From contig NZ_QLSV01000003.1 of assembly GCF_003268815.1 (NCBI RefSeq), positions 269,671 to 333,670 on the forward strand: a DNA stretch of 64,000 bases. The letters are read 5' to 3'. This DNA is from Flavobacterium lacus (GTDB taxonomy: Bacteria; Bacteroidota; Bacteroidia; Flavobacteriales; Flavobacteriaceae). Positions within the stretch are counted from its first letter, which is position 1; every line of letters starts with the position of its first letter. The translations under genes were made by a program, and so were the position numbers. Shown in pieces: positions 46,150-55,620 of the stretch. A model generated the notes under the pieces. The model did no database searches and was not told the origin of the DNA. It saw only the letters and a program-made list of their open reading frames with translations.

Positions 46150-49100
46150 CTATTTTGAAATTATTATTTGTGTTTTTATGTCATCAAACTCAATTTCCGT
46201 ACCATTTTCTAATTGGTCTTCAAAAACGAGTATTTCGGTTAATGTTTCAGACTTTATATAGATTTCATTGGCGGTGATGGCTTCCTCTAATGCACCATTT
46301 CGCGTCAATTGAACTTTTATTTTATCTGTTACTTCAAAGCCACTGTCCTTTCTGAGGTTTTGAATACGATTGACTAACTCTCTGGCAATCCCTTCTTTTC
46401 GCAATTCATCGGAAATTGTAATGTCTAAAGCCACCGTAATTCCGTTTGCATTGGCCACTAACCATCCTGGGATATCTTGCGAGGAAATCTCCACATCATC
46501 TAGTGATAAAGTTATTGAATTTCCCGAAATAACAAGCGTATAGCTTCCGTTTTGGTCTAATTCGTTTATTTGCACTTGCGAAAAAGCTTGTATCTCTTTG
46601 GCAATCAACCCCATATCTTTCCCAAAACGTGGGCCTAATGCTTTGAAATTAGGCTTGATTTGCTTCACTAAAACTCCGGAAGCATCGTCTAATAATACGA
46701 TTTCTTTCACGTTTACTTCGGCTTTTATCAGGTCGGAAACGGCTTCAATTTCAACACGCTGATTTTCGTCAAGTATCGGAATCATTACCTTTTGCAACGG
46801 TTGACGCACCTTTATCATCTCCTTCTTGCGAAGCGATAAAACCAGTGACGAAACCGTTTGTGCTTTCATCATTTTACTCTCCAACGATTTATCAACATAT
46901 TTTTCAACATATTTTGGGAAATCGGCCAAATGTACGCTGTCAAAATTTTCTGAATGTGTTGCTTGTGTTAAATCTCTGTAAAGCCTATCCATAAAGAAAG
47001 GAGCAATAGGAGCTGATAATTTAGCCACCGTGATTAAACACGTATATAATGTTTGATACGCTGCAATTTTATCGGTGCCATAGTCGCCTTTCCAAAATCT
47101 TCGTCTACATAAACGAACGTACCAGTTACTCAAATGCTCTTGCACAAAGTCGGAAATCGCTCTTGCTGCTCTCGTCGGTTCATAATCCGCATAACTTTCA
47201 TCTACCAATTGAACTAAGGTTTGTAATTCCGATAAAATCCAACGGTCAATTTCCGGTCGCTCGGTTAACGGAATTTCTTCCTCTTGATAGGTAAATCCAT
47301 CGATATTCGCATACAACGAAAAGAACGAATACGTATTATATAAAGTACCAAAGAATTTTCGTCTTACTTCGGCAACACCTTCAATATCAAATTTTAAATT
47401 ATCCCACGGGTTCGCATTCGCAATCATATACCAACGCGTAGCATCGGGCCCATATTGGTCTAACGTGGTAAATGGATCAACAGCGTTTCCGAGACGTTTG
47501 GACATTTTTTGTCCGTTTTTGTCTAATACTAAGCCGTTGGAAACGACATTTTTATACGCAATTTTATCAAACACCAACGTTCCGATGGCATGCAACGTGT
47601 AAAACCAACCACGGGTTTGATCGACTCCTTCGGCAATAAAATCAGCCGGAAAAGCTTCGTTATTATCGATTAAATGCTTGTTTTCAAAAGGATAATGCCA
47701 TTGAGCATAAGGCATGGCACCACTATCAAACCAAACGTCTATCAAATCGGATTCACGTTTCATCGGTTTGCCGGAAGGTGAAACCAATACAATTTCATCC
47801 ACTACATTTTTATGCAAATCCACTAAATCATAATTTGATTCGCTCATGTTTCCAATCTCAAACCCTTTGAACGGATTTTCTTTTTGGAAACCTGCAGTTA
47901 TCGATTTTTCAATTGCATCGTATAATTCTTCTACCGAACCGATTAAAATTTCTTCGGTTTTGTCTTCGGTTCGCCAAATCGGTAACGGAATTCCCCAATA
48001 CCGTGAACGGGATAAGTTCCAATCGTTCGCGTTTTTTAACCAATTTCCAAAACGACCTTCGCCGGTGGCTTTTGGCTTCCAATTAATGGTATTGTTTAAA
48101 TCGAACATTCGGTTTTTAATTTCAGTTACTTTGATGAACCAAGAATCCAACGGATAATATAAAATCGGTTTATCGGTTCGCCAACAATGCGGATAACTGT
48201 GCACGTATTTTTCAACTTTGAACGCTTTATTTTCTTCTTTTAACAAAATGGCAATTTCCACATCTGCGGAACGCTCGGGAGCTTCGCCTTCGTTATAATA
48301 TTCATTTTTTACATATTTACCGGAGAATTCGCCTAAACCGTGGATAAATTTCCCTTGTAAATCAACTAAAGGAACAGCGTTTCCTGTGGCATCCAACACC
48401 AACATCGGCGGAACTTCAGGTGTTGCTTCTTTGGCCACTTTCGCATCATCTGCACCAAATGTCGGAGCGGTGTGTACAATTCCGGTACCATCTTCGGTTG
48501 TGACAAAATCACCTGAAATCACTCGGAAAGCATTTTCCGGATTTTGATAAGGTAAAACCAATGGCATTAACTGCTCGTAGCGGACTCCTACTAAATCAGC
48601 ACCCTTACATTCCGCTAAAATTTGGTACGGTATTTTTTTATCGTCTGATTTGTAATTGACAAAATCATCGTCGTTTTCTGCTACAGAAAATTTGCCGCCA
48701 AATTGCTTCCCAACTAAATTTTTAGCCAAAATAACATTTGTCGGTTCAAACGTATATTGATTGAAGGTTTTCACCAACACATAATCAATTTTTGGTCCAA
48801 CCGTCAAGGCGGTATTACTTGGTAACGTCCAAGGTGTAGTTGTCCAAGCTAAAATATGAATATCGCCAAACCCTTGTAAAAAAGCAGGTAAGGTTTCCTG
48901 TTTAGTTTTAAATTGAGCTACGACAGACGTATCGGTTACATCTCGGTAACTTCCGGGCTGGTTCACTTCATGCGAAGATAATCCTGTTCCGGCTTTCGGT
49001 GAATAAGGCTGAATCGTGTAGCCTTTGTACAACAAATTCTTATCATAAATCTGTTTTAATAACCACCAAACCGACTCCATGTATTTGGATTTATAGGTCA

Positions 49101-49551
49101 CGTAAGGGTCTTCCATATCCACCCAATAACCCATTTTTTCGGTTAGGTCGTTCCACACGTCGGTGTAACGCATAACGGTTTTTTTACACGCTTCGTTGTA
49201 TTCTTCAATCGAAATGGTTTTTCCGATGTCTTCTTTGGTAATGCCTAATTCTTTTTCGGTACCTAATTCTACAGGCAAACCGTGTGTGTCCCAACCGGCT
49301 TTTCGCTTGACTTGAAATCCTTTTTGGGTTTTATAACGGCAAAAAATATCTTTAATCGCACGAGCCATCACGTGGTGAATTCCGGGTAAACCGTTGGCTG
49401 AAGGAGGGCCTTCAAAAAACACATACGGTTGTTGCCCTTCACGGGTGGTGATGCTTTGTTCAAAAATGTGGTTTTCCTTCCAATACTTCAGTACTTCCGA
49501 TGCCACGGTTGGCAGGTCAAGTCCTTTGTATTCAGCGAATTTCGTACTCAT
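46150..49551 (-). CDS. ileS: Isoleucine-tRNA ligase
   Basis: A 1133-residue class Ia synthetase charging tRNA-Ile. The HIGH-like motif is in NGLPGIHHVMARAIKD, and the KMSKR loop in GQKMSKRLGNAVDPF. The editing domain includes WTTTPWTLPSN. Length and the style of the HIGH region suggest the eukaryote-like IleS2 form, which in other bacteria resists mupirocin; that is inference. I chose ATG 49551 (MSTKFAEYKGLDL); the upstream codons come from a repeat-like spacer (GTGTCAATGGGG words). The dksA-like gene follows. Confidence 0.97.
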   Translation of the reverse strand: MSTKFAEYKGLDLPTVASEVLKYWKENHIFEQSITTREGQQPYVFFEGPPSANGLPGIHHVMARAIKDIFCRYKTQKGFQVKRKAGWDTHGLPVELGTEKELGITKEDIGKTISIEEYNEACKKTVMRYTDVWNDLTEKMGYWVDMEDPYVTYKSKYMESVWWLLKQIYDKNLLYKGYTIQPYSPKAGTGLSSHEVNQPGSYRDVTDTSVVAQFKTKQETLPAFLQGFGDIHILAWTTTPWTLPSNTALTVGPKIDYVLVKTFNQYTFEPTNVILAKNLVGKQFGGKFSVAENDDDFVNYKSDDKKIPYQILAECKGADLVGVRYEQLMPLVLPYQNPENAFRVISGDFVTTEDGTGIVHTAPTFGADDAKVAKEATPEVPPMLVLDATGNAVPLVDLQGKFIHGLGEFSGKYVKNEYYNEGEAPERSADVEIAILLKEENKAFKVEKYVHSYPHCWRTDKPILYYPLDSWFIKVTEIKNRMFDLNNTINWKPKATGEGRFGNWLKNANDWNLSRSRYWGIPLPIWRTEDKTEEILIGSVEELYDAIEKSITAGFQKENPFKGFEIGNMSESNYDLVDLHKNVVDEIVLVSPSGKPMKRESDLIDVWFDSGAMPYAQWHYPFENKHLIDNNEAFPADFIAEGVDQTRGWFYTLHAIGTLVFDKIAYKNVVSNGLVLDKNGQKMSKRLGNAVDPFTTLDQYGPDATRWYMIANANPWDNLKFDIEGVAEVRRKFFGTLYNTYSFFSLYANIDGFTYQEEEIPLTERPEIDRWILSELQTLVQLVDESYADYEPTRAARAISDFVQEHLSNWYVRLCRRRFWKGDYGTDKIAAYQTLYTCLITVAKLSAPIAPFFMDRLYRDLTQATHSENFDSVHLADFPKYVEKYVDKSLESKMMKAQTVSSLVLSLRKKEMIKVRQPLQKVMIPILDENQRVEIEAVSDLIKAEVNVKEIVLLDDASGVLVKQIKPNFKALGPRFGKDMGLIAKEIQAFSQVQINELDQNGSYTLVISGNSITLSLDDVEISSQDIPGWLVANANGITVALDITISDELRKEGIARELVNRIQNLRKDSGFEVTDKIKVQLTRNGALEEAITANEIYIKSETLTEILVFEDQLENGTEIEFDDIKTQIIISK

Positions 49552-49616
49552 GTTTTCTCGTTCTAAAAAATCAATTTGCGAAAGTAAGGATTTTTGAGAT
49601 AATATGGTAGGAATTA

Positions 49617-49650
49617 ATGTGTCAATGGGGAAATGTGGCGATGTGTCCAT
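49617..49650. repeat. Short decayed repeat upstream of ileS
   Basis: The words GTGTCAATGGGG and ATGTGGCGATGTGTCC match the dispersed family seen at 14824, 35999 and 37317. Next to it CTTGGCGTTCCTTGCG and CCTTTGCG repeat words occur at 49700-49740. Confidence 0.35.
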
Positions 49651-49828
49651 AAGAAAAAACGAAAATTTGATGTTTTCTTTGAGAAAATAATAGCGAAACG
49701 TCTTGGCGTTCCTTGCGACCTTTTTTGTATCCTTTGCGATTAAAAATTATTTAAAGAGGTTAAAATGCACGGTAATTCGAAAAGAAAAGACGTATTCTTA
49801 AGGCAATTATACCTTCACATGGTAATTA

Positions 49829-49853
49829 TACAATTAATAATCAATTAATTGTA
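49829..49853. promoter_or_regulatory. Dyad upstream of the cupin-AraC operon, possible operator
   Basis: A perfect 10-bp inverted repeat (TACAATTAAT, loop 5, ATTAATTGTA) lies about 76 bp before the cupin start and roughly 50 bp upstream of the expected transcription start (near -7 box GACCTTTG at 49876-49883). It may be an operator for the AraC protein; inference. Confidence 0.4.
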
Positions 49854-49928
49854 AGCACATAGAACAAATATAGTCGACCTTTGTTAAGGATAATACTATA
49901 AGTCAACTAAAAAATTATTCAAAATAAG

Positions 49929-50288
49929 ATGAAAAAACCGAATGACAATTTAGAATTAGAAAAAGCCAAAATTCATATTGTAGTTGAGATTATAGAATAT
50001 ATGAAAAATGCCGTCGTGAGCAGAACAATTATAAAAAAAACAACAGGAAATGTAACCGTCTCCTCGTTTGACGCAGGCGAAGAATTAGACGAAAAAACAT
50101 CACCTTTTGATATGTATATTCAAATCATTGACGGTGTAGCCGAATTAACATTAGAAGGTAAAAAACTTATGCTAAAGCTGGGCAACGGGATTGTGATACC
50201 AGCCCATTCAAAGCATCATTTCAACGCCAATGAACAATTTAAAATGATATCAACCGTAATTAAAAGTGGTTATGAAGATCAAATATAA
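49929..50288 (+). CDS. Cupin domain protein
   Basis: A 119-residue small beta-barrel protein. Cupin motif 1 is weak (FDAGEELDEKTSPFDMYIQIIDGVAELTLEGK) and motif 2 is IPAHSKHHFNANEQFKMISTVI. The His in AHSKHHF could bind metal. Its role is unknown; single-cupin proteins next to AraC genes may sense small ligands. It lies 48 bp before the AraC gene, with a stem CAACAAC/GTTGTTG in between, so probably one operon. Confidence 0.85.
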   Translation: MKKPNDNLELEKAKIHIVVEIIEYMKNAVVSRTIIKKTTGNVTVSSFDAGEELDEKTSPFDMYIQIIDGVAELTLEGKKLMLKLGNGIVIPAHSKHHFNANEQFKMISTVIKSGYEDQI

Positions 50289-50336
50289 ATAATAGTATTC
50301 AACAACGCTGCTGTTGTTGATAAAAATTAAACAAGT

Positions 50337-50897
50337 ATGATTCTGTATATCAAATACATGGTTAGTCTTCGTTGCAAAATGATGGTTAGAGAAGAATTGA
50401 AAAAATTGAACTTAGACTATCTTAACATTGATTTAGGAATGGTTGAAGTATTGGGTGAAATTACGCCCGAAAAATGGGATTTGTTGGGAGTGAATTTAGC
50501 CAAATCTGGGCTAGAATTATTAGATGACAAAAGAGCCATTTTAATTGAACGAATTAAAAATGTAATCGTGGAGATGATTCACTACACAGACGAAGTTCCC
50601 AAAGTAAATTATTCGGACTACATCAGTGAAAAGCTCAATCATGATTACACCTATTTGTCTAATATTTTTTCTGAAGTAAAAGGGATTACTATTCAACATT
50701 ATATTATTATGCACAAAATTGAACGTGTTAAAGAGTTGTTGTTGTATGATGAATTGAATTTAACCGAAATCGCTTTTATGTTAAATTACAGTAGTGTTGC
50801 CCATTTGTCCAATCAATTTAAAAAAATTACCGGGTTATCTCCTTCCTTTTTCAAACAGATGAAGTATAAGCGAAATAAAAATTTAGAAAATATCTAA
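50337..50897 (+). CDS. AraC family transcriptional regulator, short form
   Basis: A 186-residue regulator. There is no large ligand domain; the N-terminal 80 residues are helical (EELKKLNLDYLNIDLGMVEVLGEI), followed by two helix-turn-helix parts: YLSNIFSEVKGITIQHYI and LTEIAFMLNYSSVAHLSNQFKKITGLSPSFFKQMK, the AraC signature. The start may be 50337 or the internal MMVREELKK at about residue 15. It probably controls its own operon or the carbohydrate genes downstream. A terminator follows. Confidence 0.9.
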   Translation: MILYIKYMVSLRCKMMVREELKKLNLDYLNIDLGMVEVLGEITPEKWDLLGVNLAKSGLELLDDKRAILIERIKNVIVEMIHYTDEVPKVNYSDYISEKLNHDYTYLSNIFSEVKGITIQHYIIMHKIERVKELLLYDELNLTEIAFMLNYSSVAHLSNQFKKITGLSPSFFKQMKYKRNKNLENI

Positions 50898-50918
50898 TCA
50901 GTTATTTTTTAGAAAAGT

Positions 50919-50948
50919 GAAACACCCATTATTTGGGTGTTTTTTTGT
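50919..50948 (+). terminator. Terminator after the AraC gene
   Basis: Stem AACACCCA with TGGGTGTT, followed by seven or more T. Confidence 0.88.
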
Positions 50949-51297
50949 TTAGATAAATACCTAGCAAGTGATATGTATAATTTTTACTATTAAATGTGTA
51001 ACATCTTAAAGCACTATTCATTCCACCTTTGTTATAATCTTCGCGTTAATCAAAAATGATGACTATTTTTTGATTAAAAGAAGATGGCATTTAAGTTAAG
51101 AATTAAACGTTCGCAAAAGTAGATTTAAAACCAAAAAAAGAAACGTAAGGTAATTTCTATTAGAAGAAAAATAATCTGGCATATCATAAACCGACTTGAT
51201 TAAATGGGCAACGTAGATTCTTAAACATACTACGAATACATTAAAAAGTCATTCAAAGTGTAGCATCAAAACTGCACTTTTTTTATCTACATCTATC
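50949..51297 (+). promoter_or_regulatory. Leader region of the GH130-GT operon with hairpins
   Basis: No protein gene seen. A near-consensus -7 box CACCTTTG lies at 51024-51031, a 11-bp hairpin (TTAATCAAAAA/TTTTTGATTAA) at 51046-51077, and a terminator-like hairpin at 51255-51285 just before the GH130 start. The layout suggests a leader of about 260 bases that can be terminated, or a small RNA. Confidence 0.5.
51255..51285 (+). terminator. Terminator-like hairpin 13 bp before the GH130 start
   Basis: Stem AAAGTGTAG with CTGCACTTT (one G-T pair), loop of 8, followed by TTTT. Since no other promoter is seen between it and the ATG at 51298, the operon must be read through it. It looks like an attenuator or the end of a small RNA. 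Confidence 0.6.
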
Positions 51298-52335
51298 ATG
51301 ATTAAAGTAAAAAAACACGGAATTATTTTAAAAAAAACACACCTTTCGTTTGAGGACGATAGTGTATTAAATCCCGCTATTTTTCAGGAAGACAACACAT
51401 TACATATGTTGTACAGGGCTGTTCGAAATGGAAATTATTCTACGGTAGGTTACTGCAAATTGAACGGTCCATTGGAAGTGGTAGAACGAAATGACACTCC
51501 TCTACTAATTCCTTTCTCAGAAGAAGAATCAAATGGGGTTGAAGATCCCAGAATCGTTAAAATAGAAGGCACTTTTTTTATTACGTATACCGCTTATAAT
51601 GGCATAAATGCACTTGGTGCTTTGGTCACGTCAACTGATTTAAAAACATTTGAGCGACATGGTATTATTGTGCCAATATTCACTTTTGATGAATTCAAAA
51701 AATTGGCAGAATGCAACAACTTAATCAACGCAAAATATTTCAGACATGTAAGGCATTTTGACCACAAGAAGGAAATTTATTTATGGGATAAGGACGTCGT
51801 TTTTTTTCCCAGAAAAATAGATGGGAAATTTGCCTTTTTACACCGAATCCGCCCGGGAATTCAACTGGTAATGGTGGAGGATTTAAAAGAGCTAACCAAA
51901 GAATTTTGGAATCACTACTTTTTACATTTTAAAAAACACATCGTCATGGATCCGGTGGGAATAAATCACGAATCCGGTTATCTTGGTGCAGGTGCTCCTC
52001 CTATTGAAACAGAATTAGGTTGGTTGCTGATTTACCACGGTGTTTATGATACATCAGCGGGATATATCTATTCGGCGGCGGCGGCTTTATTGGATATTGA
52101 CAATCCGTTAAAAGTAATCGCCCGATTAGTTGATCCCTTATTTATTCCTAAGGAAGAGTATGAATTAAAAGGAGTAGTTAATAATGTAGTGTTTCCAACC
52201 GGAACTGCACTTTTTGATGACACCTTATACATCTATTACGGTGCTGCCGACAAGTGCATTGCGGCAGCCTCAGTAAGTTTAAAAGAATTATTAAATGAGT
52301 TAATGCTAAACAAAGTAACTAATGAAAGCAATTAA
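51298..52335 (+). CDS. GH130 family glycoside phosphorylase
   Basis: A 345-residue five-bladed beta-propeller enzyme. GH130 members phosphorolyse beta-mannosides (mannooligosaccharides, mannosyl-glucose) giving mannose 1-phosphate. The catalytic region is seen in NGVEDPRIVKIEGTFFITYTAYNG, with DPVGINHESGYLGAGAPPIET and GWLLIYHGVYD near the C-terminal half. No signal peptide, so cytoplasmic. The end overlaps the GT gene by 14 bp, so the two are coupled. Confidence 0.9.
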   Translation: MIKVKKHGIILKKTHLSFEDDSVLNPAIFQEDNTLHMLYRAVRNGNYSTVGYCKLNGPLEVVERNDTPLLIPFSEEESNGVEDPRIVKIEGTFFITYTAYNGINALGALVTSTDLKTFERHGIIVPIFTFDEFKKLAECNNLINAKYFRHVRHFDHKKEIYLWDKDVVFFPRKIDGKFAFLHRIRPGIQLVMVEDLKELTKEFWNHYFLHFKKHIVMDPVGINHESGYLGAGAPPIETELGWLLIYHGVYDTSAGYIYSAAAALLDIDNPLKVIARLVDPLFIPKEEYELKGVVNNVVFPTGTALFDDTLYIYYGAADKCIAAASVSLKELLNELMLNKVTNESN

Positions 52336-54718
52336 TTATCCCGATTACACTTTCAAACTGATGGTTCATCAAGAGATAGCAGAATCAATGGTGAAGGGGC
52401 GAGAAAATAAAACGGCTACAATGAATCAAACGAATCTGATTCCATTTCCCAAAAAAGAATTGCCGGAAATTTTATTTATCACCACTTATCCGCCAAGAGA
52501 ATGTGGCATTGCAACGTACACCCAAGATTTAAAAAATGCTATCCAAGAAAAATTCGGAAAAACCTTTTCATTAAAAATTGGTGCCGTAAACACCGTTGAT
52601 TCGGATTTTCAGTATCCGGATGAAGTAAAATATTGTATCCAAACCGATGAAATAAATCACTTTGTTCAACTGGCAAACATCATTAATACAGACAAAAATA
52701 TTGCTGTTATTTTTCTTCAACACGAATTTGGCTTGTTTGGAGGAGAAAACGGAAATAACATCTTGAAATTAATGGCTCATTTAAAAAAACCAATCATCAC
52801 TACATTGCACACGGTTTTGCCAAATCCGAATTCAAAACTCAAAAAAGTAGTTCGCCAAATTGCAGATTATTCCAACACGGTTATTGTGATGACAAATACG
52901 TCGGCAGCATTATTACAATTTGACTATGGAATTGCCAAACAAAAAATTGAAGTGATTCCGCACGGAACTCATTTAGTTTGCTCGGACACTACAACAAAAA
53001 ATAAAATTCATTTAGCCGATCGAATTATTCTCTCCACCTTTGGTTTATTAAGCGATGGAAAAAGTATCGAAACAGCTATTGAAGCACTTCCGAGAATTGT
53101 AAAAGAATTTCCAAACGTTATTTATTTAATTATTGGCAAAACGCATCCCGAAGTACTTAAAAGAGAGGGTGAAAGATATAGAAATTCACTATATGAAAGA
53201 GTAGTTGAATTGGGTTTGCAAAACAATGTTCGATTCATCAACCGGTATTTAACTTTAAATGAATTAATGGATTATTTGCAACGAACAAAAATCTATTTAT
53301 TTACTTCAAAAGACCCCAATCAGGCGGTGAGTGGTACACTTGCGTATGCAATGGCAAATGGGTGCCCTGTGATTTCAACACCAATTCCACACGCCAAAGA
53401 ATTAGTAGATGGAGCAGGAGTCAACTTTGATTTTCAAAATGCCGAACAATTGGCAGATGCCACGATTAAGCTACTCCATAATCCAAAATTGCTGAAAGAA
53501 ATGCGTTTAAATGCATTGCACAAAATAAGTCCCACTTCATGGCAAAATGCAGCCATTGCTCACATTGATTTGACAAAAAGTTTGTTAACTAAAAGAAAAG
53601 TAGACATAAAATATCAATTACCTCCAATTTCATTAGACCATATCAAAAGACTGACAACCAAAAACGGAATGATTCAGTTTTCGCGAATCTCAACCCCCGA
53701 TTTCAATTCCGGATATACGTTAGATGACAATGCTCGTGCATTAATTGCTATCGCAAAACACTATGAATTGTTGCGTGACAGTGCCGATTTGGAATTAATT
53801 ACAACTTATTTAGACTTCATTATTTTTTGCCAACAAGAAGATGGCCGGTTTTTAAATTATGTAGATTTTAAAGGTGATTTTTTCTCAAAAAACAGTTCAG
53901 AAAACCTTGAAGATTCCAATGGAAGAGCAGTTTGGGCATTGGGAGAATTTAGTGCGTATCAAGATTTGTTTAGTCCTGATTTAATTGAAAAGGCCAATTT
54001 AGCATTGGAAAGAGCATTGGTCTCGATTGGATCTTTCCATTCCCCAAGAGCCATCGGATTTGCAATCAAAGGACTCTATTTTTATAATTTGAATAAAGAA
54101 AGTCTTGCCGTTAAAAACTTAATCATCGATTTAGCCGACAATTTAGTTTCAAAATTCAGAGGAGTTTCAGACAAAAAGTGGAAGTGGTTTGAAAATTATC
54201 TAACCTATGCCAACAGTGTTCTTCCGGAAGCAATGCTATATGCGGCTAAAAGTTCTGGAAATGAAATTTATCAAAAAATCGCAAAATCATCATTTGATTT
54301 TCTACTATCAATCATTTTTAAAAACCAACAAATTAAAGTAGTTTCTAATCAGGGATGGCATCACAAGGGCGGAACAGTCAATAGTTTTGGCGAGCAATCG
54401 ATTGACGTGGCCTACACTATTTTGGCTCTAAAGACCTTTTATAAAACATTTAAAGAAAAGGAATACCAAGAAAAAATGGAAACGGCATTTGACTGGTTTT
54501 TAGGAAAAAATCATTTGCATCAAATTGTATATAACCCCATAACGGGAGGTTGTCACGATGGTCTGGAAAAATATAATGTGAATCTAAATCAAGGGGCTGA
54601 ATCTACAGTGAGTTATCTGATGGCTCGATTAGTTTTTCTAGAAAAGGGCAAATTAAAAGCTAGTGTTCGATCCTATGCAAAAGCTCCTCGAAAAAGTGTG
54701 AAACTAACAACGAAATAG
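52322..54718 (+). CDS. Two-domain protein: GT4 glycosyltransferase plus alpha/alpha-toroid
   Basis: A 798-residue protein. The first half (about 48-415) is a GT-B glycosyltransferase of family GT4: ILFITTYPPRECGIATYTQDL, FLQHEFGLFGGENG, STFGLLSDGKSIETAIEALPRI, LFTSKDPNQAVSGTLAYAMANGCPVISTPIPHAKELV. The second half (about 430-785) is helical with repeated patterns such as GYTLDDNARALIAIAKHYELL and EDSNGRAVWALGEFSAY and WHHKGGTVNSFGEQSIDVAYTILAL, like an alpha/alpha toroid of glycosidases. It may make a mannan-type polymer that the GH130 enzyme degrades; inference. The start could also be at residue 14 or 34. Confidence 0.82.
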   Translation: MKAINYPDYTFKLMVHQEIAESMVKGRENKTATMNQTNLIPFPKKELPEILFITTYPPRECGIATYTQDLKNAIQEKFGKTFSLKIGAVNTVDSDFQYPDEVKYCIQTDEINHFVQLANIINTDKNIAVIFLQHEFGLFGGENGNNILKLMAHLKKPIITTLHTVLPNPNSKLKKVVRQIADYSNTVIVMTNTSAALLQFDYGIAKQKIEVIPHGTHLVCSDTTTKNKIHLADRIILSTFGLLSDGKSIETAIEALPRIVKEFPNVIYLIIGKTHPEVLKREGERYRNSLYERVVELGLQNNVRFINRYLTLNELMDYLQRTKIYLFTSKDPNQAVSGTLAYAMANGCPVISTPIPHAKELVDGAGVNFDFQNAEQLADATIKLLHNPKLLKEMRLNALHKISPTSWQNAAIAHIDLTKSLLTKRKVDIKYQLPPISLDHIKRLTTKNGMIQFSRISTPDFNSGYTLDDNARALIAIAKHYELLRDSADLELITTYLDFIIFCQQEDGRFLNYVDFKGDFFSKNSSENLEDSNGRAVWALGEFSAYQDLFSPDLIEKANLALERALVSIGSFHSPRAIGFAIKGLYFYNLNKESLAVKNLIIDLADNLVSKFRGVSDKKWKWFENYLTYANSVLPEAMLYAAKSSGNEIYQKIAKSSFDFLLSIIFKNQQIKVVSNQGWHHKGGTVNSFGEQSIDVAYTILALKTFYKTFKEKEYQEKMETAFDWFLGKNHLHQIVYNPITGGCHDGLEKYNVNLNQGAESTVSYLMARLVFLEKGKLKASVRSYAKAPRKSVKLTTK

Positions 54719-54895
54719 ATTTTAGATGTAAACTTAACGGCTGAAAAAAGAAGACCTTTGAATAGTAAAATTAAACTCATGGAATACACCTTTTACACAG
54801 TAACGTTACTCCTCGTCACACAATCGTACTTGTTGCGATAGGCCAGAATCAATAGTTTGGAAACAAAAAAAATAAAAATTAGTAAAACAACAATC

Positions 54896-55324
54896 ATGAA
54901 AACAACAAACTTTTTAAAAAGTTTAAAAAAAGGAGTGGTAGCGTTTATCATCCTGTCCTTTACAATTACCCCTTTCTCGTGCTCTAAAAAAACAGTTTTC
55001 GAAAACTCAAACATAACTCCCGCAGCCAGAGGTGATGCGAAAGTTAAAAAAGACAATAACGACAACTACAATATAGAAATAAATATTTCCTATTTAGCGG
55101 AACCGGAACGTTTAAATCCACCCAAAAAAACCTACGTGGTGTGGATGGTTGCAAACAATAATTACCCTCAAAACATCGGACAAATTGTGGCCACCACCAA
55201 GCTTCATGTGAAATTTGAAACGGTTTCATCCTCCAAACCTGAACGGATTTTTATCACTGCCGAAGACGATCCTAGCATACAATATCCGGGTAACATGAAA
55301 GTATTAGAAACAAGTATTTTATAG
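54896..55324 (+). CDS. Lipoprotein, anti-sigma-factor-like C-terminal fold
   Basis: A 142-residue lipoprotein; lipobox TPFSC (Cys at about residue 31). I chose ATG 54896, because the longer frame starts with TTG. The mature part (KTYVVWMVANNNYPQNIGQIV, VSSSKPERIFITAEDDPSIQYPG) resembles the C-terminal domain of RskA anti-sigma factors, though the N-terminal sigma-binding part is absent. Function unknown; it lies 177 bp behind the GT gene and may be a separate unit. A terminator follows. Confidence 0.75.
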   Translation: MKTTNFLKSLKKGVVAFIILSFTITPFSCSKKTVFENSNITPAARGDAKVKKDNNDNYNIEINISYLAEPERLNPPKKTYVVWMVANNNYPQNIGQIVATTKLHVKFETVSSSKPERIFITAEDDPSIQYPGNMKVLETSIL

Positions 55325-55360
55325 AGTTTTAGTTAGGTTAATTATAGTTTGTAACTAGTG

Positions 55361-55388
55361 AAAACTGCTTTCGGGCAGTTTTTTTTAT
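55361..55388 (+). terminator. Terminator after the lipoprotein gene
   Basis: Stem AAAACTGC with GCAGTTTT, loop of 6, followed by T residues. Confidence 0.85.
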
Positions 55389-55493
55389 GGACATTTCCGC
55401 TACAAAACAACCCATAAACCAAGTCCTTATAACTTTATTTCAAACCACAACCGTGTAAAAACGAATAAACCCGCAGTGATCCATCGCTTCAAG

Positions 55494-55570
55494 CCATTAT
55501 GGCGAAGCTATTATATCCGTGAGATTCTTTTAAATCCGTTTAATCCGTGTGCCCCTAAAAAAGCGAAGCT
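55494..55570. repeat. Dispersed repeat, copy 1
   Basis: The 77-bp segment (CCATTATGGCGAAGCTATTA ... AAGCGAAGC) is an imperfect copy of 56628-56705: shared blocks are CCATTATNGCGAAGCTATT, TTTAATCNGTGT, AAGCGAAGC. Confidence 0.65.
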
Positions 55571-55620
55571 TCCTTGTGTTCGTTGCAATTATAATCTCAG
55601 CAACTCAGTTTCTCAGCAAC

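Noticed and set aside
49552..49650. Longer start of ileS at 49650
   Set aside because: The extra codons come from a repeat-type spacer; MSTKFAEYKG at 49551 is the usual IleS N-terminus.
50937..50948. Terminator after AraC as a riboswitch
   Set aside because: Simple stem with T-run only, no further conserved structure.
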